DNA of 64,000 nucleotides from Sympetrum striolatum (GCA_947579665.1 OX388348.1:7564001-7628000), one strand, 5' to 3'; positions 22,816 to 34,031 are shown, counted from the stretch's first letter. Numbers and translations are program-made. The notes: generated from the letters alone by a model not told the origin.

Positions 22816-22890
22816 TATTATTATTATTAGGGTCTTTATTAGGCGAGATTGAGACTAAAAAGTCTCCTCTTACATCTAACCTGTCGTTAA
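22816..22890 (-). repeat. LINE 3' tail with (TAA)n, minus strand
   Basis: Read on the minus strand: an AGACTTTTTAGTCTCAATCT block, then CGCCTAATAAAGACC with an AATAAA signal, ending in (TAA)n. Nearly identical to 33956-34031. The layout of unique sequence, polyadenylation signal and trinucleotide tail suggests a non-LTR retrotransposon end; the coding part is not visible. Confidence 0.55.
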
Positions 22891-23104
22891 GTTGTTACAT
22901 TATTATAAGTTTATTACATGTATCAATGAAACTTAAAGGAAAATAGAAAAATATGTAAGAAGGGATTGCGAATGTAAAAAAAAACCTAAGAAAAGCTTAG
23001 GAAAAAATATCCGCTGCAGGAAAACACCCACAAAGAAGGGCGGTGTGAAAAACCTGCGCAAACCTACCGATAGCAAAAACTAAAATACATTAAAGAAAGC
23101 AATG

Positions 23105-23185
23105 TACACTCCTGGCCAAAATTAACGCAGCACCTCCCTAGCGATCCTTACGGCCGGTGCTGCGTTAATTTTGGCCAGGAGTGTA
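23105..23185. mobile_element. 77-bp Tc1/mariner-type perfect foldback
   Basis: Arms of 28 bp (23107-23134 and 23156-23183) are perfect reverse complements, beginning CACTCCTGGCCAAAATTAAC, with a 21-base loop and a TA dinucleotide on each side (23105-23106, 23184-23185). TA flanks and a CACTCCTGGCCAAAATTA terminus are typical of Tc1-like elements. The pairing extends to 33 bp including flanks. This is about the smallest possible MITE: two terminal repeats and almost nothing else. Confidence 0.85.
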
Positions 23186-23189
23186 CATA

Positions 23190-26100
23190 TAACCTGGAAA
23201 ATTACAAGAAGTGTTAGAGACATATTATCAAAACAAATAATGAAAGTTAATAAAAAATGAAATGCAGAGAATACAGTAAGTAGATACATACACTTGTGAT
23301 ATAAAATATGACTGAACTAGAAAAAAAGCTAAATAAAACACGATCAATCCAAAAATAACGCTCTACAATAATTATATAAGAGAGTTAAAATCATGTACGC
23401 TGTACGTACGTTGTCTAAATATTATGTCTCGTAGATTTTTTGGATTGCGTGGGGTAAGGATGTCTTATGTAAAGACGAGTATTGGTCTATCTATTACATC
23501 ATGTAACAAATATGGCCTCCGATTTAAAACCATCGGACGTTTGATTTAGAGCTCCATCCAGACAAAGGAGCGTCTGCTTCTTACCTTCTAGTTCATTAAC
23601 CTGAGGTGAACATGGTGGACTATTCATTGCGATTCAGGTTCTCTGGATATGTCGATATATTTCTCTTCATCCCTGTAAACAATAATAACGATAGATTAAA
23701 TAATGAGCCAAGAAAATTTAATAAATTCAAGCGCGATCTAGATTAAGGATAATTATGTACTTCCCTTTATATTTATGCACAACTTTTATTTTAGATAACA
23801 TCTCTATTTATTTACATAACGCACTTCTTCAATACTTTCCAGTGCATTGAACGATTTTTCTTTCAGAAAAGTCAAGATTCGATTCAAAAGAAGCACGTTT
23901 TATGTGACACGTGTCCATTTCGGCGGACGTCGAGAAATAATTGGCAATAGGACGAGTACAAGAGGAGATCCTTTCCTGATTAGTTGAGTACAGTCGATTG
24001 CGCAAACAAAATATGGAATACGACCCTCGGAACGATAATTTAAAAGAATTCAAAGAGGAAATAATTCTTCCGCTTTTTACTGCAACCGTAGTTCCGAATC
24101 GGTCTTTTGTGTGTCCTTCCATAAATCCATTGGAACAATGAGCCGCGATAATCTTCCAATTTCACACCGCGAAATTCTTTCACACGAGGGAATTACATAT
24201 CGCACGATAAATAAGACAACGCATTGTTCGAGAATATGGACTTTTTCGCCAGAGGACGCTCTTAAAAAAGCACAGCTATATTGTGCACGTTGGTCGAGTG
24301 AATTATTCGCAGCGACGGGCCTTTTTGCAACCGCAGTGCGATTTATCGCTTCTTTGGGCTGTAATTTCTACAAGTGGACCAATTGGTGGACACGGAGGAC
24401 TTTTTGGATCGGAATAAATAATTGAGTCTGAAGTGCATTAAAATTATGAATTGCGTAAGAGAGACTGCGGTGCACTGCTAAATGAGGCAATTTAATCTCG
24501 AGAACGTCAGCAATTTCGCGTTTACCTTCATTTGATACATTTGCGAGCCGAAAATTAATCAACCTCCGAATTTAAACCCAAATTATTGGTTTGGAATCTC
24601 GAGAAGGGTTTTTGCCTCGTTAAAATCTAATATCGGCAGCAATTGACTAAACGTATGCTAACGAATAAACGACATATTTTTACATTGGTCCACCTTATAA
24701 CTGTTACCGCTAATTAATGCTCGAAAGGCGACATCTGAAACTGCGGAACGAAGGCTTATTAATTTCGTTATACATTCATCACCTAATGGCGCTTTAGTCG
24801 TTTGCTGAAACGAAAAAATAGAATTACGAGATTCTGAAGATAATGCTCAAATGTATTTTATTTTTAAAACTCAAAAAGCCCAATTTCCCACGTAATACCT
24901 ATAATTATAGCAATTCATACTCTCGGAAATGGCCGATATGTATATAGTAGATCATAACAGCATCCTTCAATACCGAATGCCTTCTTTGGTGAGTAGATAT
25001 TTGTATATTTTATTTAAGAGAATTCGAAAGAATTGTAGTATTAACCAGTATTAAGTATTCATACCAATTCCAACGGAAATCCACTGTTCAGAGTTGCAAA
25101 TTTGGCGCTCATAAGTGGATAAGAAGTCGAAAGTCGAAAAGAAAAAGGCGTTGATAAGTAGTATATATATATGTATATATTTAACTCTTAAAAGTGACTT
25201 CGATCGCTATGCATCATGGATAAAAACAAACTAAAGAGCGGAAATTTCTAGAGCTTGCCTTTCGACTCAGTTGGTTTATCGCTTAAAAATAATTTTGTTT
25301 AGTGGTATTTTCGGTTGAAAATCCTCAAAATATTTTAAATACATTTATCTGCTTCCTTTTCACAGAAATTTCTCGTGACATTGCCTTTTTCTTTTTTTGT
25401 AAATCATAACATATACGTTGGGTGCTATGAAGTATTTTTTATGCTTCAGATACTTTATAAGTGTTATAATTAGTTATATATTGGAAGTGAAATGAATTTA
25501 TTTAGTTAAAAACTGCCGATTATAGTTACTAAAGATTAAATTATTGCATTTATTGCTGATGAAGTATAAGCAGAACTCAGTTTCTACGCCAATATAGACA
25601 AATTTGACATAGTTAATAACATACATACAAGTATTGTCATTAACTCATTGATTAGCACAATTAATCATGAATGTATACTATAACTTACCTAAGCTTTTAA
25701 TGAAAGTTTTTCATCAAAATATAACTTTGATTTTGAAAAGAGGCCATCAAAATTTTAATATTATAGCATGTTAGACTTTCTACCAGTACGTTAGTTAGGT
25801 TACGTACCTAAGTTAGTATTATTGAACCTACTATAGTGTGTGTTTTTTACGCACATATAAGCGTTAGAGATTTTCCAAAATGATACTAAGTACAGGAGAC
25901 TTTAACTCCAGTGAATTTAAATATTGTCTTATAAGTAATGTACGGTATCTGTAGAATGGGAGAAATGAGAGGCTTGTAGTGTTGGAATCTATCAGTAAAG
26001 GTCTGTAAAACTTCTTGGCTTTCTAAAATCGTAGAAGAGCCATCGTAACTGCATACTTATTAATATTAAATGCATATAAATAAAATACCTACAAGTATAT

Positions 26101-26280
26101 GTATACTTATATACTATCCAAACATCATAAATTTCGTTACCAATCCATTTTCCGAGATAAAGTCTTTAATGCGAACCAATATACAAACCATAAAGTCATC
26201 TACCTAAAGGCTAAGAGGGTCCTCTACCCATCCTCCATTAGCTGCTAAAATCTTTGGAGAGGACTTCATTTATGTTTACT
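23190..26280. other. No recognisable gene
   Basis: AT-rich. A 104-codon plus frame at 24111-24425 shows no domain. A short TA microsatellite lies near 25161. I see nothing else to support. Confidence 0.45.
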
Positions 26281-26286
26281 TATTAT

Positions 26287-26318
26287 CCCCGTTGAATTTC
26301 AACGGGCACTTCCGCTAG
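26287..26318 (+). repeat. Helitron-like 3' hairpin and CTAG end
   Basis: CCCGTTGA (26288-26295), ATT, TCAACGGG (26299-26306), eight bases, CTAG (26315-26318). The loop base changes (GAA to ATT) relative to 8700 leave the stem intact. The body of the element upstream is not recognisable. Confidence 0.65.
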
Positions 26319-26559
26319 CATTAATAAATTAGAAAAAGTTAATGCGAGCATCGTGCAGCGCTCACTGTCATCAGAGCCCTTCATTAAAACTGTCGCCAAT
26401 TCCCAAGAGTGTACGACTTGAGTTGAAATCCCAGCTTCGTCCTCCGGTCCATGCTTGTACGCGCAAAATGAATTCACTGTCAAAAATATGATTGCTACAA
26501 CTAGCGCTGCTTTATAGGTATTTTCACCTCCTATTTCATTAGGGAGGAACTCTATCCTG

Positions 26560-26710
26560 ACAGGTGGAATAGAGACATCATCAAGTAGTTAGGTGTAACG
26601 TGGCAACGTGAAGCTCAGGACAAAGAAAATTGGAAAGTACTTGGGGAGGCCTACATCCGACGTCGGATTGAAAATGGCTGATGATGATGATATGATGATA
26701 AACATAATAC
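26560..26710 (+). mobile_element. 5'-truncated RTE element, 3' end only
   Basis: About 145 bp matching the 3' end of the RTE element at 61863-62007: shared blocks TGGAATAGAGACATCATC, a CATCCGACGTCGGATTGAAA segment (CATCCGATGTCGGATTGAAA in the other copy) and AATGGCTGA, then a (TGATGA)n tail. A typical dead-on-arrival LINE copy. Confidence 0.75.
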
Positions 26711-27489
26711 ATATATTGAGGTCTCAAAATGCCATTCTTCTTTTAATTTGTTAAACATTCGCTTATAATTTCCAAATATTCCCAAACTGCTTGACATATC
26801 GGTTTACAAATTTAACAAGAAGCGAGGTCTCGCTGCAACTTCTTCATCGACTCCAAAGGATGATGTTTTTGTTAAATCCGAAAATTCTCTCTTTTTGCTC
26901 TCTCCGACTGCGATCTCTCTCATGGAAACGCAGGAATCAAGTCGATACCTCACATTCGTGCACTAATAAACGCGGATGCCGTTCGAACTAATTAAGGATT
27001 TTCGGAGGAGATACTTTCCCTTTGCAGAACTAATTAAAGGAAGTATCGGATGTGAAAATTTCGCTAGGGAAAATATTTCTCGATAATTTCAACAGAGCAG
27101 TGCTCCGTTATTTTAAAAATTTGAGATGACTGAAGCTAAATAAACTTTAGTATTTCTAAAAATACTATATTACACATGCTAGAGAGAACCGCGGAGGGAC
27201 ATCTTACAACTAGACGTGTAATAGACGAAATAAAATATAAAATATCAGAGAAAAATAGCAAACGCTCAACCAATTGTAAAGAGAAATTGAGAAATCGGAA
27301 GGAATATTGAGGAATAAAACTTAAAAGAATAAGATAAATGGAAATCATGCAGAAAATGAGAAACATTGGAGGAATCATAAACAAAACAGGATGAGAATGA
27401 AGGTTGAAAAAATCAGCTTCACGTACTGAGATATATTGCGTATATGTAGAGAATATGCGGAAAATTATCTTGTGCATTTAATTTGATTA
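26711..27489. other. No recognisable feature
   Basis: AT-rich sequence before the Harbinger transposase; the 113-codon minus frame at 27136-27477 is hydrophobic and motif-free. Confidence 0.4.
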
Positions 27490-27646
27490 AGGAATTGAAC
27501 TTGTACGAGGACAAATTTAATTCGTTCTACAGAATGAAGAGAGAAACTTTTGATATTTTAGTTCAAAAGTTAACAAAATTATTAAGAAGGAGGATTAACT
27601 GGAGGATTTCCGTTTCACCGGAAGAGCGCATCCTAATTACATAAAG
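27490..27646 (+). pseudogene. PIF/Harbinger transposase (HARBI1-like), exon 1 fragment
   Basis: N-terminal helix-rich region of a Harbinger transposase, the DDE enzyme of PIF/Harbinger DNA transposons. It reads ELNLYEDKFNSFYRMKRETF, then DILVQKLTKL and SPEERILIT, the usual start of the family. The next codon is TAA where the family has Leu; the exon ends AAG followed by ATAAGT (27647-27652), which looks like a GTAAGT donor with its first base mutated. Exon 2 resumes at 28486 with RYFAAG, giving the family sequence T-L-R-Y across the junction. One stop codon plus a dead donor mean it no longer functions. Confidence 0.8.
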
Positions 27647-27820
27647 ATAAGTTAGGAATTGATATCATGTAGCTGTTGTACACGATGAGTCATTGTTTTT
27701 GTTTTAATCTTTCCTTGAAAATATAAAAAGGAAAATCAAAAACACATTTCTTCCTGTAGTTTAGAATGTAACAATTACACATTTTTATTTTCGTTTCACA
27801 AAATTTCAAACAAAGAACTA

Positions 27821-27987
27821 TATTGTGGATAAAGTTCTCTTGGGTTGCAAGCCGGGTGGTTTCTTCGATGAGAAATCTAATGCATCACTTCGCTCCTGAA
27901 GATGGTTCCGGAGACAGGGACCGAAACGTCGGGAGACATCGAAGAAACCACCCGGCTTGCAACCCGAGAGATCTTCATCCACAATAT
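27821..27987. repeat. Foldback with 50-bp arms around a hammerhead-like core
   Basis: Arms 27821-27870 and 27938-27987 are near-perfect reverse complements (shared GAAGAAACCACCCGGCTTGC on the plus strand of the right arm). The 67-bp centre holds the ribozyme-like motif described separately. It lies in the transposase intron. Confidence 0.8.
27888..27944 (+). ncRNA. Candidate type I hammerhead ribozyme
   Basis: All hammerhead parts are present in order. Stem I outer: CTTCG (27888-27892) with CGAAG (27940-27944); stem I inner: CTC (27893-27895) with GGG (27931-27933, one G-U pair) and a six-base bulge; core CTGAAGA (27896-27902, fits CUGANGA); stem II GGTTCC (27904-27909) with GGGACC (27917-27922); core GAAA (27923-27926); stem III ACGT (27926-27929), self-complementary as in dimeric hammerheads; C at 27930 as cleavage base. 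Such short-stem-III hammerheads are known from Penelope-like elements and retrozymes. Self-cleavage is not shown. Confidence 0.5.
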
Positions 27988-28074
27988 TTGCCGTGGAAGC
28001 ACCAGATCCTTCCTAATGAACTATATCTATCCAACCGTCATTTACAGTACGTAGCGCAATCATTAGCTACAGCC

Positions 28075-28328
28075 ACATTGTGTAACTCATTGGGGAGGAT
28101 TTTCAATCGTACAAGAATACGTACTTCGTATCGTCTCTTCACTGAGTTTTCCGTCGATTGTTTCTCTAATGTCACTTTTTGCTCAGCGGGATTTTGTAAA
28201 TGGCTCAAGAATGAATTCAACTAAGTAGTACGGCTTCTTATAAACAGTTCCTGAAGGTGTATACTCTCGTAGGTGCTTTGTATACCTTCCTCTCAGGTCT
28301 TTCCACCTAGCATTGCAATCAGACACTA
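28075..28328 (-). pseudogene. MADF-domain protein exon, antisense in transposase intron
   Basis: Read on the minus strand from 28328, a good splice acceptor (TTTTTCTGTCGTTGTAG) leads into SDCNARWKDLRGRYTKHLRE followed by SGTVYKKPYYL, the core of a MADF (Myb/SANT-like in Adf-1) DNA-binding domain, with its conserved Trp, the R-x-x-Y/F helix and the aromatic YY block. A TGA interrupts after the FTKSR block; the frame then runs on for about 33 codons to a stop near 28090. Harbinger elements often encode a second MADF/Myb-like protein that helps the transposase enter the nucleus and bind DNA, so this may be that gene, but its place on the opposite strand inside the transposase intron is odd. No upstream exon is identified. 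Confidence 0.55.
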
Positions 28329-28485
28329 CAACGACAGAAAAATTAAAATAGAATATTTCACTATAAATATACGTGTGAATGTTTGCATATGTACGTATGT
28401 ATGTATACTAAACTTTAGATTACTGTCAATCAGATAATCGCTGAAGAATAACTCAATTAAAACCGCTGTATTTTACTACTTTTAG

Positions 28486-28906
28486 GTACTTTGCTGCTGG
28501 CTGTAACTCTAAAGTGCTTGCTTATTATTTTATGAAAGGGCATGTAACAGTTGCCGTTTGGCGCATTCTTCAACCCGAGTGCATGCCTCATCCAACGGAG
28601 GAAAACTGGAAATCCGTAGCCAGTCGATATTGGGAGCTGTGGTATCCTCCAAATTGTATTGGCAGCTTAGACGGAAAACATATTAGAGCAAAATGTCGTT
28701 CGAATACTGGCTCAGCATACTATAATTATAAAGGTTACTTTTCGGTCGTCTTACTTGCCGTCTCTGATGCCGATGGAAAGTTTGTGGCCGTTGATGTCGG
28801 TGAATATGGGAGAACTAGCGATGGGAGAGCACTGAAGGAGAGTTAATTTGGAAACGCGATGGGCGATCGCAAGTACCAAATCCCACGCCACTGTCTCGCG
28901 ACAATG
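28486..28906 (+). pseudogene. PIF/Harbinger transposase, exon 2, first part
   Basis: Follows acceptor TACTTTTAG (ends 28485). It reads RYFAAGCNSK, a TEENWKSVASRYWELW block, then PPNCIGSLDGKHI with the first catalytic Asp, NYKGYFSVVLLAVSDAD and VDVGEYGR with the second catalytic Asp. A TAA stands after LKES (28847); beyond it the frame continues FGNAMGDRKYQIP. The coding sequence breaks at TA 28907-28908, where the 7.6-kb insertion begins, and resumes at 36524 with the expected next residues. Confidence 0.9.
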
Positions 28907-28936
28907 TACAGTGGGGGAAACAATTATCGCAACACC

Positions 28937-30560
28937 AGTTGGCGTGAGAGCGCGGATTACGTGGAAACTAACTGAAATCACTCTAACTCCGACAATTCGG
29001 CAACTCTGTATAGAGGCAGTAAAACCGGCAATATTCAAAATCCTTACGAATGGGAAATAGACTTTTAGTATCGTATATATATGCAGACATTTAAGACTCA
29101 CCTTCGCGAGATTTCCAAGTAGTGCCTTAGCCTCAATGTCTTCATTTTTTGCCATTTATTATTTAAAGTTAGCCGTGATAAAAACGTTGTGTGGAATGTT
29201 AATATAATACACTGGGAGATAGTTACAAACAAGATTGTTTGATAGCGGAATATCAGACGTTAAAATGAACATTTTGAGGTATTATTTCGCTAATTAAAGG
29301 TCTAAATGGTAGAATTGTGATGGAATAGAATTCTTGCAAAGAGAATTCAACACTTAAAAATTCGAATTCAGAAACCACTAAGATGTGTCCTATTCTTAAC
29401 TTTCTATTTTCACTCGAGCAGTGTAGTTTTCCACTGCATAAGGTATTAAAAATATCCTTTCGATAAATCCAATCTTATCTGTGAGTTAAAGGAGTTAATT
29501 TTTCCAAGAGCTTTTTAGCAATTAACGTTTAGACAGGAATTGTCATCACTATTATTAGCTTTTAAATAGTGGAATCAGTAATCAACAATTTTCAGCTCTA
29601 TCAGGCTATATGTAATAGGGAGTAATATTTGTGTAATAACAAATGGTGTTTCTCATGAGACATCAATGCACTTTAACCATACTGACTGAAAAATATATTA
29701 TAAATTGCAACGGTATCACATATATATAGATGTTTCATTCATTCATCGCACAACTCATACGAATCTCATCTACAGTGAGTGTATTACTCTACAACAGATA
29801 ATTTCAATCCAATATGTCCAGAGCTGTAATGTAATTGATTAATGAGCTTGAATGCAATCGCAAACAGGATCCATAATATTCTAGCAGTTGGAATCTGAAT
29901 TGCAAATTAAAACCGATAATTCGATTGTCCTTTTACAAGCATTAGATATACCGTTCTCGCCTCATGGAGTAAGCTTATCAACGCTCTTACTCTGAATTAC
30001 ATGCGAGCTACGGGTTTAACGCTGTGAAACGGAGCGACCTTCAGAAAATATTTTCTGAAGTATGATTTCACTTCAGTAAAGTTTCCAAGAGGCGGGTATT
30101 CACTTCTCTACTTTCTCCGTATCGATGAATAAAATTTTCCACTTCCAATTTGATCATCTTGATTTCCGTATGTAAAAATACTTCCCAAGGCTACTTAGAT
30201 CCATATATTAGGCGCCATACTCAGCTATCATTCGCTGATTTTACTAAACTTTCTGTGCGCTTTACGGACTCTTCCAAAACATTCCCGCCCCCCTCTCCCC
30301 CCATGAATACCGTAGTTTTAATGTTGTTTACTACGTAGCTTTGCGGTTTAGATGCGAATATATTAGAGAATAGAGCGAATATATGCAGACAAAGTTATTC
30401 TTTTATCCAGCAGTAGAAATAGTTATTAACGCCCACTTAAATAGGCAAAAGGGTATGCATGAACTTAGCCCAAAAAAATAGAAAAATTGCAATGGTGAAA
30501 AAGAAAAATTCACTTTAAAAAGATAAAGGTTATTCGAAAAAGGAAACCATGTTTTAATGT
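28937..30560. other. Interior of the insertion, no gene recognised
   Basis: AT-rich. The only structure is a perfect 22-bp palindrome at 30039-30060, followed by a further inverted match at 30054-30075. Confidence 0.4.
30039..30075. repeat. Palindrome CTTCAGAAAAT/ATTTTCTGAAG
   Basis: Perfect 22-bp palindrome 30039-30060; its right half CTGAAGT can alternatively pair with ACTTCAG a few bases downstream, so two hairpins compete. Confidence 0.6.
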
Positions 30561-30564
30561 GCGA

Positions 30565-31870
30565 ACTGAGAGATCTAAAAATAATAATAGTAAATTGCAA
30601 GAGCTTACGTAATAAATAGGCGGAATTCTTTAACGTTACGATGAGAATTTGCGCGGATATCATACTAGGAAGATAGTTGCTTAAGCGAAGATATTACTCT
30701 AAGCGAGATATTTCCCCCGATTATATGATATACCGAAAATATAACTATGTAGATCTAGTGGTAGACTTTTTATAGCAGTATGGACTCATTTAATTAGTGA
30801 GCGCGATGAGTTCGTAGAAAATAGCAGGAGCGAAATCATTTGGTGCTCGATTCAAAGACAAAACGGAAGTAAAATTAATGATTGTTCTTTGTGTCGTCCT
30901 CCCGATGAAAAAATAGGATGTATTGTTGTATTATCCGATGCCCTACAGAAAAATGGTGAGAAAATAAAAGATCCAATCATCGCCGTAGGAAGAGATTTTT
31001 ACCTAACCAATATTCATTGGGATAATCTAAAATTCTCCAGCACTAGCAGTGGGAAAACAATTCACGAAATACATCTTACTTTTTCGTTGCATGGTTTAGA
31101 TCAGGTAAATATGACGAAAACTCGAACGAATCGTGCGAAGCAAGGTATCAATTTATATTTACTAGCCACTTCCCACCCACAAATAATAACTAGCTTCTCT
31201 GTAGTTGACGGTACAGTCAGACCATGATGTCATAATGGTAGGGATGAATGTAGTAGTAGCGGTTAGATCTCTTAAGCCTGTGAGGCAAGTGTGTGTAATT
31301 CGCAAAGCAATTATTTCTGAGTTTAAGGTTTTATTTGAACGAAGGCTTGGATATTTTTTTTTACGCTTTTCGAGAGAAAATACAGTAAAAGATAGTTGGG
31401 TAGAGTTTCGACGAATAATCAAAGTAGATTTAGTTAAATATGTTCCTTCTAAACAGTAGGTGAGACGAGGAAGAAGTTTGAAGCGTTGCATAGGAGTCAT
31501 TCACTCGCGATTGAGAAAACTTAAACCGTGTGATGAGATCCATGAGCTTAGTGATCAAAACTATAGAGAAGTGCAAAAGATATTTGAGGAAGGATCACGA
31601 AAAGAATACCAGGAATATAGATCTCGAACCCTGTTAATATCACTAGTTGGCGATTAGAAAGAATTTTGGTCATAAGTGCGTGACACTCGTGGTGGTCAGT
31701 TTTCTATTCCTAGCATTATAAGCGAAGAGGGAATTGCCTTAAATAAATCGGCAGAAATAGCTAACTTACTTAACCCGTACTTCCAGAAATGTTTCTCATT
31801 AAATGATGGTCGAGTTAACGGTTTTACCTCTCGCATTGATTCGGAGATGATTTCCATAGAGATATAAGTT
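30565..31870 (+). pseudogene. CR1-like LINE, endonuclease half
   Basis: N-terminal apurinic-like endonuclease domain of a CR1-type retrotransposon, with stops and frame changes. It starts IIVNCKSLRNK (30590), the family's first strand, then ADIILG and a YRK block. Downstream are DFYLTNIHW (normally GDFN-P-I-W; about 30990), LHGLDQ, and LLATSHPQIITSFSVVDG, ending in SDHDVIMV (about 31210), which carries the catalytic DH pair. The linker to the RT follows: LRKLKPCDEIHELSD at 31510-31560 and a NPYFQKCF block at 31770. The catalytic core of the RT is absent after about 31870. It is related to the minus-strand RT at 4974-5570. Confidence 0.8.
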
Positions 31871-31969
31871 GATGCGAGTGGAAATTCACTGCAACAGATT
31901 GATCGTGTAAAAAATTAAACGTCACTCCGGGGCCTAAGAATGATCAGATTATTATGGGTAATTTTCGTT

Positions 31970-32830
31970 AACTTCGAATTTATGCAAAATAATGGAGCAT
32001 ATTATAGCAAGCTCCATTATTCAGTCTCTTACCATAAAGATAGGAATCATTCTGATCCAACACGGATTCCATAAAGGCAAATCTTGTAAGACGCACCTAG
32101 AGTTTTTTGTGAATGATGTATATAAAGCGTAAGGATGTTAGATATCTTTCAAAAACGTTATTTCCACGCAGCAACAAATTTCGCGACAACCCTTAGTGTT
32201 AGTGCGCCACACAAAATACCGAAGAGTCACGTTTAGCTATTGTTTATCTTTGAAAGAACATATTGGAGATGCGATAGGAAATTGAATAGAATGCAAAGAT
32301 TAACTAGTAGATCGTTGAGGGGATGCTAATCGTGTTTCAAAGAAAAAAGTCATATAACCTCTTATTCAACCTAGCCAAACGAGAAAATACTGTTTCGCGA
32401 TTATACTGATTATTAATTTTATATTACAGTTCGTGTACGGTATTTGTTTGATTGGTTGTATACGATACTATTTGTACAGAATTGCCATGATAAAACGGTG
32501 AGTGTTACTCAGATGAATCAGTACGCGTAATCATAGTAAGAGATAGAAGACTAATTCTAAGGATAAATTTACTATGTAAGTTAAGAAAAATTAGGTTCTC
32601 AAATGATGCAATCGATATAATGCGACCTCCCTGTTGATGTGGGCCGCTCTGATACTGCGAGGAAGATTAGAGAAATAAATGCTAGAAGGAATCGCATCAA
32701 GAATTCATTTTTTCCGCGGATGATAGGCGAAAGAAATCGATTAGGAAAATAGGGTTAAGCTGTATGCACCCCCTGCCACACGCCGAAAGGCGGATTGGAT
32801 GGTTCTTACATAGACATATTTTTATGGTGT
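31970..32830 (+). pseudogene. CR1-like LINE, decayed RT and 3' end
   Basis: After a deletion the element resumes with MEHIIASSIIQSL and IQHGFHKGKSCKTHLEFFVND (31992-32128), the RT region before the catalytic core. The catalytic loop is gone; the next recognisable part is SYCLSLKEHIGDAIG (about 32232) and a degenerate LRGC region, then GRSDTARKIREINARRNRIK with NSFFPR (about 32640-32720) and the terminal CCCCCTGCCACACGCCGAAA followed by GGCGGATTGG. The 3' end matches that at 4813-4850. Confidence 0.75.
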
Positions 32831-33955
32831 TTTTGTGCTGTCGACATTTTAACTCAATAATCAGAATATGTCGTATTTATAAAACAACATAATTTAAGAG
32901 GAAAAATTCATCCGTCACCGCTACGATTGGTCTTCGGTTTCCTTCAAAGTAACTGGGTTGTCCAAATTGTAGTGCTACCTCCAAAATACTAACGTTTCAA
33001 TATCATCTCCTAAATCACTACTACTAATTTATTTCTTCTTACATTCACTAACAGTTGAAGGAAAGTTTAATTAACCTTCTTTTGATTTCAAAAAACTCTC
33101 AAAGGCACTCGAAATCAATATTTACAATGATAAAAACCTTACACCTAGAGAAATAATGACAATGTAAGAGAAATTGGCCCTATCAAAACAGGAAATCCAA
33201 ATATCACTGAGGATTATTATTCATCATTATTATTCAATTATTCATTTTACAAACTAAAATCTCAAAAAAGTTTTAATTTTGTCACATAACCGTGAACATA
33301 TCCTAGTTTTCTATGCATTTCAGTTTTTTCTAAGAATTTAACATATCTTCTATGATGTAGCGATACCGGCCCCTGAAATGTAGAAATTTTTTCGCTCTTT
33401 CTACTGCCTATGACCCTCTCCCCCATAGACAAATCCTGGCTGCGCCCCTGCGACAAAGCAATCATTAATTATCATCTGTATATTCATGTCCACATCCGAT
33501 AGAATCCGTAGATTCTTACACATGGATGATTATGAAAAAAAATCAGCTCCAACATAGAACTCCATCCCCGTAATGTTACTCAATTTTCATGTTTTTACGA
33601 GAAGGAGACTATTTAACATAATTTAAAGCATGTGGAAAATATTTATATGTAATCATTTTTCTCTCAGACTCGGTAACAGTGTGCACATATGCATTATGAT
33701 TAATCTACGAGAATTACTTTGGAATCAAGAAAAATATAGGATGATTAATAATATATCCATTCTCCTCCATATGATTCAGCCTCCGAGACATAGAGTTAAC
33801 CACTTCTTTATTGGAATTCGCTCCAGGTGAGAAGATCTAATAACTGACGGAAGCTCTTCGAAAGCTTTATCGGTTCAGAACCGAAAGACGAAGTAAATGA
33901 AATTTAAGTGCAAGTAAAGACCTAACGCGATCTCCGAGAAGCATCGACAAAACGT
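32831..33955. other. Interior of the insertion, little recognisable
   Basis: AT-rich. A lone sequence at 33427-33453, in reverse CAGGGGCGCAGCCAGGATTT, resembles a hAT-type terminal repeat, but no partner end is found. Confidence 0.35.
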
Positions 33956-34031
33956 TATTATTATTATTATTATTAGAGGTCTTTATTAGGCGAGATTGAG
34001 ACTAAAAAGTCTCCTCTTCCATCTAACCTGT
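33956..34031 (-). repeat. LINE 3' tail with (TAA)n, minus strand
   Basis: Second copy of the sequence at 22816-22890: (TTA)n, then AGGTCTTTATTAGGCGAGAT and TGAGACTAAAAAGTCTCCTC. Read in reverse it ends in AATAAA and (TAA)n. Confidence 0.6.

Noticed and set aside
24111..24425. 104-codon plus-strand frame
   Set aside because: No recognisable domain, no splice sites in phase, and the overlapping minus frame is as open; left unannotated as a gene.
29098..29155. Minus-strand ATG exon with a GTGAGT donor as first exon of the MADF gene
   Set aside because: It lies inside the 7.6-kb insertion while the MADF exon lies outside, and its residues do not resemble a MADF start.
33427..33453. hAT-type terminal repeat CAGGGGCGCAGCC (minus strand)
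   Set aside because: No matching opposite end or target duplication found; a similar CAGGGGCG at 34755 points the wrong way to form a pair.
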